NCBI GenBank assembly: GCA_009377755.1 | Contig: WHTM01000004.1 | Location: forward strand, 1-64,000 | Origin: Hyphomicrobiales bacterium | GTDB lineage: Bacteria > Pseudomonadota > Alphaproteobacteria > Rhizobiales > Xanthobacteraceae | DNA length: 64,000 bases | Reading direction: 5' to 3' | Shown here: piece by piece, positions 1-8,139 of the stretch | Position numbering within the stretch: position 1 is the first letter of the stretch | How the letters are laid out: each line of letters opens with the position of its first letter | The notes under the pieces: model-generated | What the model saw: only the letters and a program-made list of their open reading frames with translations | What the model was told of the DNA's origin: nothing | Database searches by the model: none | Position numbers and translations under genes: made by a program

Positions 1-132
1 TGGCGCCATCTGGTCGAGAACTTCTTCTGCCACCTCAAGGCATTCCGACGCATCGCAACCCGCTACGAAAAGACCGATACTTGTTTTGCCGGGCTCATCA
101 ATCTCATCGCCACTTTCCTCGCAATCCGGTGA
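1..132 (+). CDS. IS5-family transposase, C-terminal fragment (cut by window edge)
   Basis: Reading frame 1 is open from the window edge to a TGA ending at 132 and gives 43 residues. They match the C-terminal end of IS5-type DDE transposases: the conserved block around the last catalytic Glu (HLVENFFCHLKAFRRIATRY) followed by a hydrophobic tail. The rest of the element lies to the left, outside the window. The sequence after the stop (about 133-150) probably contains the right inverted repeat, but the partner end is not visible, so the boundary is not defined. It may be a complete element or a remnant; only the tail can be judged. Confidence 0.85.
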   Translation, partial: WRHLVENFFCHLKAFRRIATRYEKTDTCFAGLINLIATFLAIR

Positions 133-168
133 CTGTAAACAGGCCTTAGACCGACAAGAGGCGAGCGG

Positions 169-570
169 TCAACTCAGTCCGAATAGCCGGGCGGCCGCAG
201 AGATTAAGTCGGTAAACCTAGCGCCTCGCGCGAGCCACTTATCGACGTCTATGCCATGCTCTTGGACGTCTTTGCCATATGTGGCGAGCAGCTCCTCCTC
301 CGCCTTTCCTTGCTTAAGGTCAGCAATCATTGCTTGAACGAGCTTGACTGGAATTTTGCCATTTGGGCGGATGATCGTGTTGGTCAAGTCCACGTTGCAG
401 TTGTTCCCAGCCTCAATCCCTATCTCGGCGCTGTCGATGAACAACCGATTCCCCGTAATGTTCGTGTTGTCTCCGACAACTATCGCCTTGTTGAAATAAC
501 CCGGTCCGCCCCCTATGCGGATATCTTTAAGCGTGACGTTCGCTTTCTCGTTCTTCTCGTTGTCCGACAT
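169..570 (-). CDS. Hypothetical protein, 133 aa, repetitive beta-rich N-terminal half
   Basis: I do not recognise this family. The start at 570 is supported by a purine-rich GAGGGGG about nine bases upstream. There is no signal peptide or membrane segment. Residues 10-70 are rich in Gly, Asn and Thr with alternating hydrophobics (VVGDNTNITGN, EAGNNCNVDLTNT), which looks like a few turns of a right-handed beta-helix. Residues 72-133 are helical and charged. It lies beside the insertion-sequence end and convergent to it, with no operon partner, so it may be a passenger or a neighbour of a mobile element. Function unknown. Confidence 0.6.
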   Translation of the reverse strand: MSDNEKNEKANVTLKDIRIGGGPGYFNKAIVVGDNTNITGNRLFIDSAEIGIEAGNNCNVDLTNTIIRPNGKIPVKLVQAMIADLKQGKAEEELLATYGKDVQEHGIDVDKWLARGARFTDLISAAARLFGLS

Positions 571-960
571 TGGCGTTTCCCCCTCTGCTTTGGATTTGGA
601 TGCGCCTCAATGAAGCGCGGCCTAATGGCTGCAGACGTATTGCGCCTAATGGCCTTCGATGGCGCAATCCGCTCCGTCTATTGCGCCTTACGCACTCTGG
701 CATCATGCCCGCGCTTGTCGCGGGCATCCACGTCTTTCTTTCTTAGACGTGGATGGCCGGGACAAGCCCGGCCATGACGGCGTGTGGTGAGCCGACCCTA
801 TCCCGCAAAAAACCCGCGCAGGCTGGCCATCGCCGCATGCTTTGGTGTCCATCACCACCACCGCCGCATAGACGGCGGCCGTCAGCAGCGGCGTCTTGGA
901 GGCATGCGCTTCGCCGGCCACCGGCAGATCGGCGATCGCCTCGTCCCGCCCGCCGAGGTC
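571..960. other. Intergenic stretch without a recognised gene
   Basis: Between the small unknown gene and the formate dehydrogenase operon I see only a palindromic repeat (703-778) and an open stretch on the minus strand (about 785-955) whose translation I cannot assign to any family. No RNA gene or clear promoter was recognised. Confidence 0.5.
703..778. repeat. Dispersed palindromic repeat, family D
   Basis: Two nested inverted repeats: GCCCGCG/CGCGGGC-type arms on the left and CCGGGACAAGCCCGG on the right, joined by the CCACGTCTT...AAGACGTGG inverted pair. A second copy with the same order and near-identical arms lies at 20798-20885. It resembles the REP/BIME-like elements common between genes in this bacterial group. 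Confidence 0.8.
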
Positions 961-980
961 GTCCCCGCCTTGGCGGGGAC
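961..980 (-). terminator. Hairpin downstream of the fdo operon
   Basis: A perfect 9-bp stem (GTCCCCGCC / GGCGGGGAC) with a 2-base loop lies 21 bases beyond the fdoI stop codon. No T-run follows it on the minus strand, so it is a candidate transcript-end stabiliser rather than a classical intrinsic terminator. Confidence 0.45.
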
Positions 981-1001
981 GTTCAGCGGCGAGTCGCGCC
1001 C

Positions 1002-2027
1002 CTACTCCGCGGGCGTCGCCATGGGTCGCGCTCCGCCGGCGGCCGGGCCCTTCTTCTGCTCCTCGAGCCACAGCGGGTGGTGCTCCTTCGCCCAGTTCTC
1101 GTCGACGGTGCCGGTACCCATCGCCTCGAAGGCGCCCTCCATGCCGATGGAGCCGATATAGATGTGTGCCAGCATGGCGGCGACGAACAGGACGCCGACG
1201 ACGCCGTGCACGATCTGGGAGAACTGCATCCCGGCCATGTCGGTGACATAGAACGGGAACATCATGATGTAGCCGGTTATCGCCATGGCGGTGCCACCGA
1301 GCACGACGATCCAGTACATCATCTTCTGGCCGGCGTTGAAGCGATACGCCGGCGGGTGCTTCGAGGGATCGACCATGCCGCCGCCCTGTTTCACCCATTC
1401 GACGTCGGTCCGGTTCGGAATGTTGCCGGCGATCCACATCAGGAAGATCACCACCACGCCGATGGTGAACGGGAAGCTCAAGTAGTTGTGCGCGTACTTC
1501 GCCCACTGCGACCAGGTGGTGAAGGCTTCCGAGCCGAACGCCGAGGCGAACAGCGGCCGGCCGAAGGTGATGTTGAGGCCGGTGATCGCGAGGATGATGA
1601 AGCAAGTTGCCGTCATCCAGTGGATGAACCGCTCGAAGCCATTGAACCGCACGATCACGCGGCCGGAGCGTCCGCTCTGGATCATGACCATGCCACGCCA
1701 CATGTAGAAGCCGACCAGCAGGATCAGCATGCCGATGATGGCGATGAGCCCGATCCAGCGCAGCGTCACCTCATGGAAATCCCGCCAAACCTGCCCCTCG
1801 GGCTGGATCAGCGTCGCTGCCTTCTGGTCCGGGATGGTGACGCGTCCGCTGACCGCGCCGCCGCGCAGCGCATTGAGCAACTGCTCTTCGTTGACAGCGC
1901 TCGCCGTCGGATTGACGGAGCCGTCAGGATTGCGATCTTGCGCGCCCGCGGGCGCCGCCACCGCGACGACGAACGCGAGCGCCAAGGCGCCGATGATGAA
2001 GCGGATGTGCGCAAGTCGGGTCCGCAT
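1002..2027 (-). CDS. fdoI: Formate dehydrogenase gamma subunit, cytochrome b556
   Basis: This 341-residue membrane cytochrome b passes electrons from the FdoGH catalytic subunits to quinone. An N-terminal signal-like segment ends near AQDRN. After it come a membrane span about residues 75-97 and the four-helix di-haem core, with candidate haem-ligand histidines in RFIHWMTA, KYAHNYL, QIVHGVV and LAHIYIG. The protein is longer than E. coli FdnI (about 217 aa) because of the N-terminal extension, a form usual in alphaproteobacteria. The ATG at 2027 is chosen because the open frame upstream of it is antisense-like readthrough overlapping fdoH. It is the last gene of the operon, 29 bases after fdoH. 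Confidence 0.93.
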   Translation of the reverse strand: MRTRLAHIRFIIGALALAFVVAVAAPAGAQDRNPDGSVNPTASAVNEEQLLNALRGGAVSGRVTIPDQKAATLIQPEGQVWRDFHEVTLRWIGLIAIIGMLILLVGFYMWRGMVMIQSGRSGRVIVRFNGFERFIHWMTATCFIILAITGLNITFGRPLFASAFGSEAFTTWSQWAKYAHNYLSFPFTIGVVVIFLMWIAGNIPNRTDVEWVKQGGGMVDPSKHPPAYRFNAGQKMMYWIVVLGGTAMAITGYIMMFPFYVTDMAGMQFSQIVHGVVGVLFVAAMLAHIYIGSIGMEGAFEAMGTGTVDENWAKEHHPLWLEEQKKGPAAGGARPMATPAE

Positions 2028-2056
2028 TTTAGTCTCCAACGGTCGCCCCACAATTC

Positions 2057-2653
2057 CTATGACGCGATGGATTCGCGGTAGGCGGTCTTCCAGCCCCAGG
2101 CCCCGGAGCCATAGCCGCGCTTCACCACGCGCTCCTTGTAGATCTGCGCGATGATCTCGCCGTCGCCGGCAAGCAGCGACTTGGTCGAGCACATTTCCGC
2201 GCAGAGCGGCAGCTTGCCTTCGGCGAGGCGGTTGGCGCCGTATTTCGCGTACTCCTCCTTGCTGCCGTCCGCTTCCGGGCCGCCGGCGCAGAAGGTGCAC
2301 TTGTCCATCTTGCCGCGCGAGCCGAAGTTGCCGACCCGCGGATACTGCGGCGCGCCGAACGGACAGGCGTAGAAGCAGTAGCCGCAGCCGATGCACAGGT
2401 CCTTGGAGTGCAGCACCACCGCGTCGGCGGTGGTGTAGAAGCAGTTGACGGGGCACACGGCGGCGCAGGGCGCGTCGGTGCAGTGCATGCAGGCCATCGA
2501 GATCGACCGCTCGCCCGGCTTGCCGTCGTTGAGCGTGACGACGCGCCGGCGGTTGATGCCCCAGGGCACCTCATGTTCGTTCTTGCAGGCCGTGACGCAG
2601 GCGTTGCATTCGATGCAGCGGTCGGCGTCGCAGAGAAACTTCATCCGAGCCAT
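2057..2653 (-). CDS. fdoH: Formate dehydrogenase beta subunit, iron-sulfur electron-transfer protein
   Basis: A 198-residue four-cluster ferredoxin of the FdnH/HybA/DmsB family. It carries electrons from the molybdopterin subunit to the cytochrome. Cysteine groups are visible in order: CIECNAC (from residue 13), CMHCTDAPC, CIGCGYC and CTFC, the last followed by the late Cys in LCAEMC. It is shorter than E. coli FdnH (294 aa) and lacks its C-terminal membrane anchor, so attachment must rely on FdoI and FdoG. It has no Tat signal of its own, as usual for a subunit exported with its Tat-bearing partner. It lies 68 bases after fdoG and 29 before fdoI in one operon. Confidence 0.95.
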   Translation of the reverse strand: MARMKFLCDADRCIECNACVTACKNEHEVPWGINRRRVVTLNDGKPGERSISMACMHCTDAPCAAVCPVNCFYTTADAVVLHSKDLCIGCGYCFYACPFGAPQYPRVGNFGSRGKMDKCTFCAGGPEADGSKEEYAKYGANRLAEGKLPLCAEMCSTKSLLAGDGEIIAQIYKERVVKRGYGSGAWGWKTAYRESIAS

Positions 2654-2721
2654 GGCGGTTGCTCCTCAAAGCATTTTCCGGCGAAGTGTGAAGCGGTTCG
2701 CCTTAGAAAATGCGCTCAACA

Positions 2722-5631
2722 TCAAGCCGCTCTGATCTGACAGAGCGTGGCTTTTGGTTCTTGCATGCCGGTGACCGGGTCGAAGCCGTAGGTCGTGAGC
2801 GTGTTCACGCTCTCGCCGAGCACGACCGGATCAGAGCCCTTCGGATACTTGCTGCGCTGGTCGACGCCCTGGAACCAGCCGCCGAAGTGGAATGGCATCC
2901 ACGCCACGCCCCTGCCGACGCGCTCGGTGACCAGCGCCTTGACCCTAGCTTTCGGCCTGGTGTCGGCCGGGCCGAACACCCAGACCCATGCTCCATCCGT
3001 GATGCCGCGGGCAGTCGCGTCCGCCGGGTTGATCTCGATGAACGCATCCTGCTGCAGCTCCGCCAGCCACTTGTTGGAACGCGTCTCCTCGCCGCCGCCT
3101 TCGTATTCGACCAGCCGGCCGGAGGTGAGGATGATCGGGAATTCCTTGGCGATTCCCTTGTCGACGTTCTGCTTCTGGACCGTGAAGCCCAGGTTGGGCA
3201 CGCGGAACTGCGCCTTGACGTCCGGCAGCGTCGGATACTTAGCGACGAGCTCCGGCCGCGGCGAGTAGATCGGCTCACGGTGCACCGGCACGGGGTCGGG
3301 CAGGCCGAACGCGTTCGCCCGCGCCTTGGCGTTGCCGTAATGCATCACGCCGTGCTCGAGGCAGACGCGCTGGATGCCGCCCGACAGGTCGATCGCCCAG
3401 GAGACGGCGTCCGGATTGGCGGAGTTGATGCGCTGGATCGTCGCCAGCTCCTCCGCCGTCAGGTCCTTGTCCCAACCGAGCTTCTTGAGCACGCCGAGAT
3501 TGAACTCCGGATATCCGTCCCTGATCTCCGAGCCCACCGAATAGACGCCGTCGGCGAGCAGCGACACGCCGTTGCGCTCCACGCCGAAACGGGCGCGGAA
3601 CGTGCCGCCGCCCTCCTTCACGTGCAGCGTCGTGTTGTAGAGGATCGGCGTGCCGGGATGCTTGATCTCCGGCTTGCCCCAGCACGGCCACGGCAGACCG
3701 TAGTAGTCGCCGCCGACCTCCGGATCGTCCTTCGGCGCGCGCAGCGTCACCAGGTCGAACTTGGCCTGGTTCTTCATGTGCGCCTTGAGACGTTCCGGCG
3801 ATTGGCCGCAGTAGCCGGTGGAGAAGCCGCCGCGATTGATCTCGCGGAGAATGTCCTCGGCGACCGGCAGGTTGTTCTCGACCTTGATGTTCTTGAACAT
3901 CCGGTCGGCGAAGCCGAGCTTCTTCGCCAGCAGGTACATGACCTCGAGATCGTCCTTCGACTCGAAGATCGGCTTGACGATCTGCTCGCCCCACTGCAGC
4001 GAGCGGTTCGACGCCGTGCGCGACCCGGCGGTCTCGTAGCTGGTCGCGACCGGCAGCAGGTAGGTATCGTTCTTGCGGTCCGACACCGCCGCCCAGGTGG
4101 TCGGAACCGGATCGGCGACGACCAGCAGGTCGAGCGCCTCGATGCCCTTCACCGCCTCGGGAATGCGGGTGACGGTGTTGCCGCCATGGCCCATGACGAA
4201 CATGGCCTTCAGGTTGTCCTTCTGGGCAACCTGATCCTTCGGCAGCAGCGTCGCGTCGAACCAGCGGGTCGACGGAATGCCGGCCGTGTTCATCATCTTC
4301 GGGTCGGCGAAGCGGCTGCGGAACCACTCGAAATCGGTTTCCCAGACGCGCGACCAGTGCCGCCATGCGCCCTCAACCAGGCCGTAGTAGAGCGGCAGCG
4401 TCACGATATCGAGGCCGAGATCGGTGGCGCCCTGCACGTTGGTGTGGCCGCGGAAGATATTGGCGCCGGTGCCGGAGAAGCCGACATTGCCGGTCGCCAG
4501 CAGTAGGGTGCAGCTGGCTCGAACCGTTGCCGTGCCCACCGTGTGCTGGGTCTGGCCCATCGCCCAAATCATCGTAGCGGGCCGCTGCTTCGCTAACATC
4601 TCCGCCACACGCTTGAGCTGAGCACCGGGCACGCCGGTGACCCGTTCGACCTCCTCCGGCGTCCACTTCTCGACCTCCTTGCGGACGTCGTCCATGCCGT
4701 AGACGCGCTGGCGAATGAAGTCCTTGTCCTCCCACTCGTTCTTGAAGATGTGGTGGAGCATCCCCCAGATCACCGGGATGTCGGTGCCGGGCCGGATGCG
4801 GACGTATTCCGTCGCATGCGCTCCGGTACGCGTCATTCGCGGATCCATGACGACAAAGTTGGCCCGGTTGAGCTCCTTGCCCTCGAGGATGTGCTGCAGC
4901 GACACCGGATGCGCCTCGGCGGCGTTGCTGCCCAGAAAGACGATCGTCTTGGCGTTGCGGATGTCGTTGTAGGAGTTGGTCATCGCGCCGTAGCCCCAGG
5001 TATTGGCTACGCCCGCGACGGTCGTTGAATGGCAGATACGCGCCTGATGGTCGACGTTGTTGGTCCCCCAATAGGCGGCGAACTTTCGGTTCAGATACGA
5101 GCCTTCATTGGTGAACTTCGCCGAGCCGAGCCAGTAGACCGAATCGGGACCCGACTTCTCGCGAATCGCGTTGAGCTTGTCGCCGATCTCGTTGATGGCC
5201 GTATCCCAGGAGATGCGGGTCCACTGGCCATTGACGAGCTTCATCGGATACCTGAGCCGGCGATCTCCGTGTACGATCTCGCGCGTTGCCGCGCCCTTGG
5301 CGCAGTGCGAGCCGCGATTGAGCGGTGAGTCCCAGCCCGGCTCCTGTCCGGTCCACACGCCGTTCTGCACTTCGGCGACAACCGTGCAGCCGACCGAACA
5401 GTGCGTGCAGATGTTCTTGCGGATGGTGGTCTGCGCACCCGGGATCGGCCCGGCGGCGGCGGCCTTGCGGACGCTGCCGAGCGGCAGCGCGCCGAGCGTG
5501 GCGAGTCCACCCGCGGCAAGGCCGGAGCGGCGCAGGAAGGTACGGCGGTCGAGGCCGCCGCCAGACGGTTGCGTCAGCGCGGTCGCAAGGTTTGCGCGAC
5601 GGGACTGACGCTCTGTTCTCTTGATCAGCAC
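2722..5631 (-). CDS. fdoG: Formate dehydrogenase alpha subunit (molybdopterin, Cys form)
   Basis: A 969-residue catalytic subunit that oxidises formate to CO2 at a bis-MGD Mo/W centre. A twin-arginine signal is seen at residues 29-34 (RRTFLR). The [4Fe-4S] ligands follow at C75, C78, C82 and C110. The residue that is selenocysteine in E. coli FdnG is an ordinary cysteine here (ARICHST, C200-H201), and there is no in-frame TGA. The MopB fold continues to the C-terminal dinucleotide-binding domain (ILTSGRL onward). The Tat signal implies folding in the cytoplasm with a chaperone, then export, so the active site should face the periplasm. It is preceded by a small Tat protein and a TorD-like gene, and followed by fdoH and fdoI. 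Confidence 0.96.
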   Translation of the reverse strand: MLIKRTERQSRRANLATALTQPSGGGLDRRTFLRRSGLAAGGLATLGALPLGSVRKAAAAGPIPGAQTTIRKNICTHCSVGCTVVAEVQNGVWTGQEPGWDSPLNRGSHCAKGAATREIVHGDRRLRYPMKLVNGQWTRISWDTAINEIGDKLNAIREKSGPDSVYWLGSAKFTNEGSYLNRKFAAYWGTNNVDHQARICHSTTVAGVANTWGYGAMTNSYNDIRNAKTIVFLGSNAAEAHPVSLQHILEGKELNRANFVVMDPRMTRTGAHATEYVRIRPGTDIPVIWGMLHHIFKNEWEDKDFIRQRVYGMDDVRKEVEKWTPEEVERVTGVPGAQLKRVAEMLAKQRPATMIWAMGQTQHTVGTATVRASCTLLLATGNVGFSGTGANIFRGHTNVQGATDLGLDIVTLPLYYGLVEGAWRHWSRVWETDFEWFRSRFADPKMMNTAGIPSTRWFDATLLPKDQVAQKDNLKAMFVMGHGGNTVTRIPEAVKGIEALDLLVVADPVPTTWAAVSDRKNDTYLLPVATSYETAGSRTASNRSLQWGEQIVKPIFESKDDLEVMYLLAKKLGFADRMFKNIKVENNLPVAEDILREINRGGFSTGYCGQSPERLKAHMKNQAKFDLVTLRAPKDDPEVGGDYYGLPWPCWGKPEIKHPGTPILYNTTLHVKEGGGTFRARFGVERNGVSLLADGVYSVGSEIRDGYPEFNLGVLKKLGWDKDLTAEELATIQRINSANPDAVSWAIDLSGGIQRVCLEHGVMHYGNAKARANAFGLPDPVPVHREPIYSPRPELVAKYPTLPDVKAQFRVPNLGFTVQKQNVDKGIAKEFPIILTSGRLVEYEGGGEETRSNKWLAELQQDAFIEINPADATARGITDGAWVWVFGPADTRPKARVKALVTERVGRGVAWMPFHFGGWFQGVDQRSKYPKGSDPVVLGESVNTLTTYGFDPVTGMQEPKATLCQIRAA

Positions 5632-5644
5632 GGCGTCCCCTCCC

Positions 5645-5854
5645 TCACTTCGATGGATAACGGTTGACGCGGTAAAACGCCTTCACGTGATCGGTTTCCT
5701 TGTAGCGCGCCTTGCGCCGATCACTGCTGCTCTCGCTGTCTGCGACCGCTTCGGTCGCGAGCGGTGTCACGGCGGCGACCGCAATGCCGGTCCCAAGGCC
5801 GAGCGTGCGCAGGAAGTCACGACGGCCGACCGTCGCTTTCTTTTCTGTTTTCAT
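5645..5854 (-). CDS. Small twin-arginine-signal protein of formate dehydrogenase operons
   Basis: A 69-residue protein starting at the ATG at 5854 (MKTEKKATVGRRDFLRTLG). It has a clear twin-arginine motif, a hydrophobic stretch (GTGIAVAAVTPLA) and a short charged tail ending in VNRYPSK. It stops 13 bases before the fdoG start. This matches the small 'formate dehydrogenase region Tat-targeted' proteins often found directly before fdoG. Its role is unknown; an assembly or export partner of FdoG is a reasonable inference. The gene falls below many annotation length cut-offs, but the Tat motif and spacing make it convincing. Confidence 0.88.
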   Translation of the reverse strand: MKTEKKATVGRRDFLRTLGLGTGIAVAAVTPLATEAVADSESSSDRRKARYKETDHVKAFYRVNRYPSK

Positions 5855-5897
5855 GGCCGTGTCTCCTTTTCCGTCTCCAACCGGGCGCTGCCGCGCT

Positions 5898-5937
5898 CTC
5901 CCTTTCCCTCCCCGCTTGCGAGGGAGGGAAAGGGAGG
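5898..5937. repeat. Palindromic element, CCCTCCC / GGGAGGG type
   Basis: About 15-bp arms (TCCCTTTCCCTCCC and its complement) around a CGCTTGCG centre, between the HTH-TorD gene and the small Tat gene. The same element type is found in frame inside a coding sequence at 9994-10027. As RNA it would form a strong hairpin and could modulate expression between the two genes. Confidence 0.75.
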
Positions 5938-5940
5938 GGG

Positions 5941-6813
5941 TCACGACGGCAGCGCAAGTGCTTCACGTTCGATGTCGATGAACATCCGGCCGATCGTTCC
6001 GACCGTCCGGTAGAAGTCGGCGGCTTCGGCGCGCTCCAGATCGGCGAAGAAACGCCCGATCCATGGATCGAGGTGCTTCTCGAACATCTCGCGGTCGGCG
6101 CCGGCCGGCGCCAGGAAGCGGCCGCCCGTCAAGCCCGCCATGATCTCGCAGAGGATCGCGGCGTGATCCTCCGGCTCGGCATTGCCCTCGGCGCGTTCGA
6201 TGCCGAGCTTGCCGAGGTCCTCGCGCAGCCGCGCCAGCGGACGCTCGTGCAGAAATCCGGTGAGATAGTACGAGCCGTAGGGTAGCAGTTCGCCGCGTCC
6301 GAGCCCGATGAACAGGTCGAAGTATTCCCGCTCGACGTGTTCCGCGGTGGTGCGGCTTGCGCTTTCGGCGAGCGCGATATGCACGGCCCCGAGCGGCGTT
6401 GTGTCGCCACGCAAAGCGGCCAGCCGTTGCAGCATGTCGGCGCTCGGCGCACCGACGAGCAGCGCGGCGAGCAACGCATATTCCTGCGCCCGCTGCAGCA
6501 TGTCGGCGCTCGGCGCACCGACGAGCAGCGCGGCGAGCAACGCATATTCCTGCGCCCGCGCGGAATCGATTTCGTCGACGTCACCTGCCATGCCAGCCGC
6601 GCCATACAGATCGGGCCGCAATGTCGCGCGGTCGACGCCCGTCGCGGCTTCGACCGAGACTACCCTTTCGGCCGGGACGCGATCCCAATTTGATACCGAG
6701 GGCTGTGAAATCCCGACACGTCGCGCAAGCTCGCTGACGCCACCAACGGCATCGATCGCCCATTGAAGCCCGAGATCGCGCATCCGTCTTGACCGTGCCA
6801 AATCGATGGGCAA
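5941..6813 (-). CDS. Cro/YdaS-like HTH fused to TorD/DmsD-type chaperone
   Basis: A 290-residue two-part protein. Residues 14-65 look like a helix-turn-helix of the YdaS/Cro type (GGVSELARRVGISQPSVSNW). From about residue 87 it is a TorD/DmsD-family redox-enzyme maturation protein, with motifs such as EYFDLFIGLGRGELLPYGSYYL near the middle and DPWIGRFFADL near the end. TorD-like proteins hold Tat-exported molybdoenzymes during cofactor insertion, so FdoG is the obvious client. The HTH could make it also an autoregulator; that is inference. Residues 87-108 are repeated exactly as 109-130, caused by a 66-bp tandem duplication, so one helix of the TorD domain is doubled and function may be affected. 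Confidence 0.85.
   Translation of the reverse strand: MPIDLARSRRMRDLGLQWAIDAVGGVSELARRVGISQPSVSNWDRVPAERVVSVEAATGVDRATLRPDLYGAAGMAGDVDEIDSARAQEYALLAALLVGAPSADMLQRAQEYALLAALLVGAPSADMLQRLAALRGDTTPLGAVHIALAESASRTTAEHVEREYFDLFIGLGRGELLPYGSYYLTGFLHERPLARLREDLGKLGIERAEGNAEPEDHAAILCEIMAGLTGGRFLAPAGADREMFEKHLDPWIGRFFADLERAEAADFYRTVGTIGRMFIDIEREALALPS
6428..6559. repeat. Exact 66-bp tandem duplication inside the HTH-TorD gene
   Basis: Positions 6428-6493 and 6494-6559 are identical base for base. The length is divisible by three, so the frame stays open and 22 residues (AQEYALLAALLVGAPSADML plus two) are doubled. No mismatch between copies implies a very recent event or an assembly artefact. Confidence 0.97.
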
Positions 6814-6889
6814 GCCCAGATTTGAACCATTCGAAACGGTAAGTCTGGAACCACTAAAAGGTCAATAGCTTCAGGCTATGGACGCGGAT

Positions 6890-7624
6890 TTATTGTGGCA
6901 ATGCACGGCCACGACTGCGGCGGGCCGGCAGCGCCGCGTATTCGCTTTCGGTTATCTTATTTCGCGTTGCAGCATAGTCTTTGTTGCTTTGCACAAGAGC
7001 ATTCGCGTGATCCACGGCCAACTGCCGAGACGCTTCTTCGTCTGTCGGTACCGGCACAGGTACCTGCCCGGACTGTCGGTTGTCGGTGATTTCCTGGTTC
7101 GGGCGAGATTCCGGCGCCGGTTCGGAGGCAATTTCGCCGGCTGGCGGGGTTTCGAGCGGTTTTTCCGGCACGTCCTCCGCCTCACCGATGACGTGCGCGA
7201 GAAACTTGCGCACGTCATCGCCGGGTTGGAACGTCGCAAAACCCGGCACGCCGTCGGAATTCGCGAAGTCCCACTGGTTCTCGGCGATCTCGATGAAGTC
7301 GCGGATGTTGGGATCGCTGGTCCAGGCGCGTCGAAGCGCCGCACGCGTCAGCGCGGCCGGAACGCCGCGCGCGAGAAACGGACGGATGTCGGTGGCGGCG
7401 GTGATCGAGTCGATCGGCGGCAGGCTCGCCGGATCGAAGGCTGGCGCAGAAGGTGCGCTCTCCGGCTCGGACGCGGCGCTTTCCGGCGGAGCAGCCGCGT
7501 CGCCGGCGATCTCCTCGGGTTCAGGCGGCACGCTGGCTTCGGCCGGCACCTTTTGCTCCAGCGGCGCGTCGCCGTCGCGCTTGAGCCTCGACCAGCGCGC
7601 CACGAAATTTTCCGGCTCGCTCAT
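6890..7624 (-). CDS. DUF3306 domain protein, formate dehydrogenase accessory set
   Basis: A 244-residue protein of the DUF3306 family. The family core is seen as NFVARWSRLK at the N-terminus and the block LPPIDSITAATDIRPFLARG through NIRDFIEIAENQWDFA (about residues 68-120). The rest is low-complexity, rich in Pro, Glu and Ala. There is no signal or membrane segment. The start overlaps the DUF3305 stop by four bases (7621-7624), so the two are translationally coupled. The family is habitually found near formate dehydrogenase genes; its biochemical role is unknown. Confidence 0.88.
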   Translation of the reverse strand: MSEPENFVARWSRLKRDGDAPLEQKVPAEASVPPEPEEIAGDAAAPPESAASEPESAPSAPAFDPASLPPIDSITAATDIRPFLARGVPAALTRAALRRAWTSDPNIRDFIEIAENQWDFANSDGVPGFATFQPGDDVRKFLAHVIGEAEDVPEKPLETPPAGEIASEPAPESRPNQEITDNRQSGQVPVPVPTDEEASRQLAVDHANALVQSNKDYAATRNKITESEYAALPARRSRGRALPQ

Positions 7625-8139
7625 TCGTCCCCGCTCTCCCGTACCGGTCCGCGGCGCGCCAACGACTGCGGATCGGCGCGATCGCGCTTGCGTTTGGTGT
7701 ATGTTCGCTCGACGTGGTGCTCGGCGACGAAGTCCGCAATGGCCCGGACGATCTCGTCCGGCATCGGCACCGAGTCGACGAGATCATTGCCGGCCTCGGT
7801 GAAGGCTTCGCCTTCGGCAGGGTCAGCGGTCACCGCCGCGATGGAATAGGGAGGCTCGCTCTCGGTCGGACGCAATACCACCCACAACAGCGGCGCGCCG
7901 GTTGCGAGATTGTCGCGATAGTTCGCGGTCTCGGACCGGTACAGCACCACCTCGGCGGCGCCACCATAGAAGGTCGTCGTGTCGCCTTCGGATTTGAGCA
8001 CCGTCCATGTGGGCGTTTCCGGCACCCCCTGCAGCACTGCGACGGGACGCCAGACATAGTCGATCCACGGACTTTTTGCCTTCACCCGCTCAACCACCAC
8101 GCCGACCGAAAAGGATGCAAGGGCCAATCCCTGCCTCAT
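7621..8139 (-). CDS. DUF3305 domain protein
   Basis: A 172-residue protein of the DUF3305 family. It is recognised by the opening FSVGVVVERVKAKSPWIDYVW, the WxxVAVLQG stretch and the acid-rich C-terminal half with VPMPDEIVRAIADFV. It overlaps the gene on each side by four bases (8136-8139 and 7621-7624), making a tightly coupled trio with DUF6352 and DUF3306. No transmembrane segment or metal motif is visible. Conserved association with formate dehydrogenase suggests an accessory role; the mechanism is unknown. Confidence 0.88.
   Translation of the reverse strand: MRQGLALASFSVGVVVERVKAKSPWIDYVWRPVAVLQGVPETPTWTVLKSEGDTTTFYGGAAEVVLYRSETANYRDNLATGAPLLWVVLRPTESEPPYSIAAVTADPAEGEAFTEAGNDLVDSVPMPDEIVRAIADFVAEHHVERTYTKRKRDRADPQSLARRGPVRESGDE

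Noticed and set aside
703-1701. Minus-strand frame running from the repeat into fdoI
   Set aside because: The part overlapping fdoI is a frame shadow and the rest includes a palindromic repeat; no recognisable protein.
2710-4506. Long open frame on the plus strand opposite fdoG
   Set aside because: It is a shadow of the high-GC codon use of fdoG; the translation is Arg/Asp-rich with no recognisable domain, while the minus strand encodes a clear enzyme.
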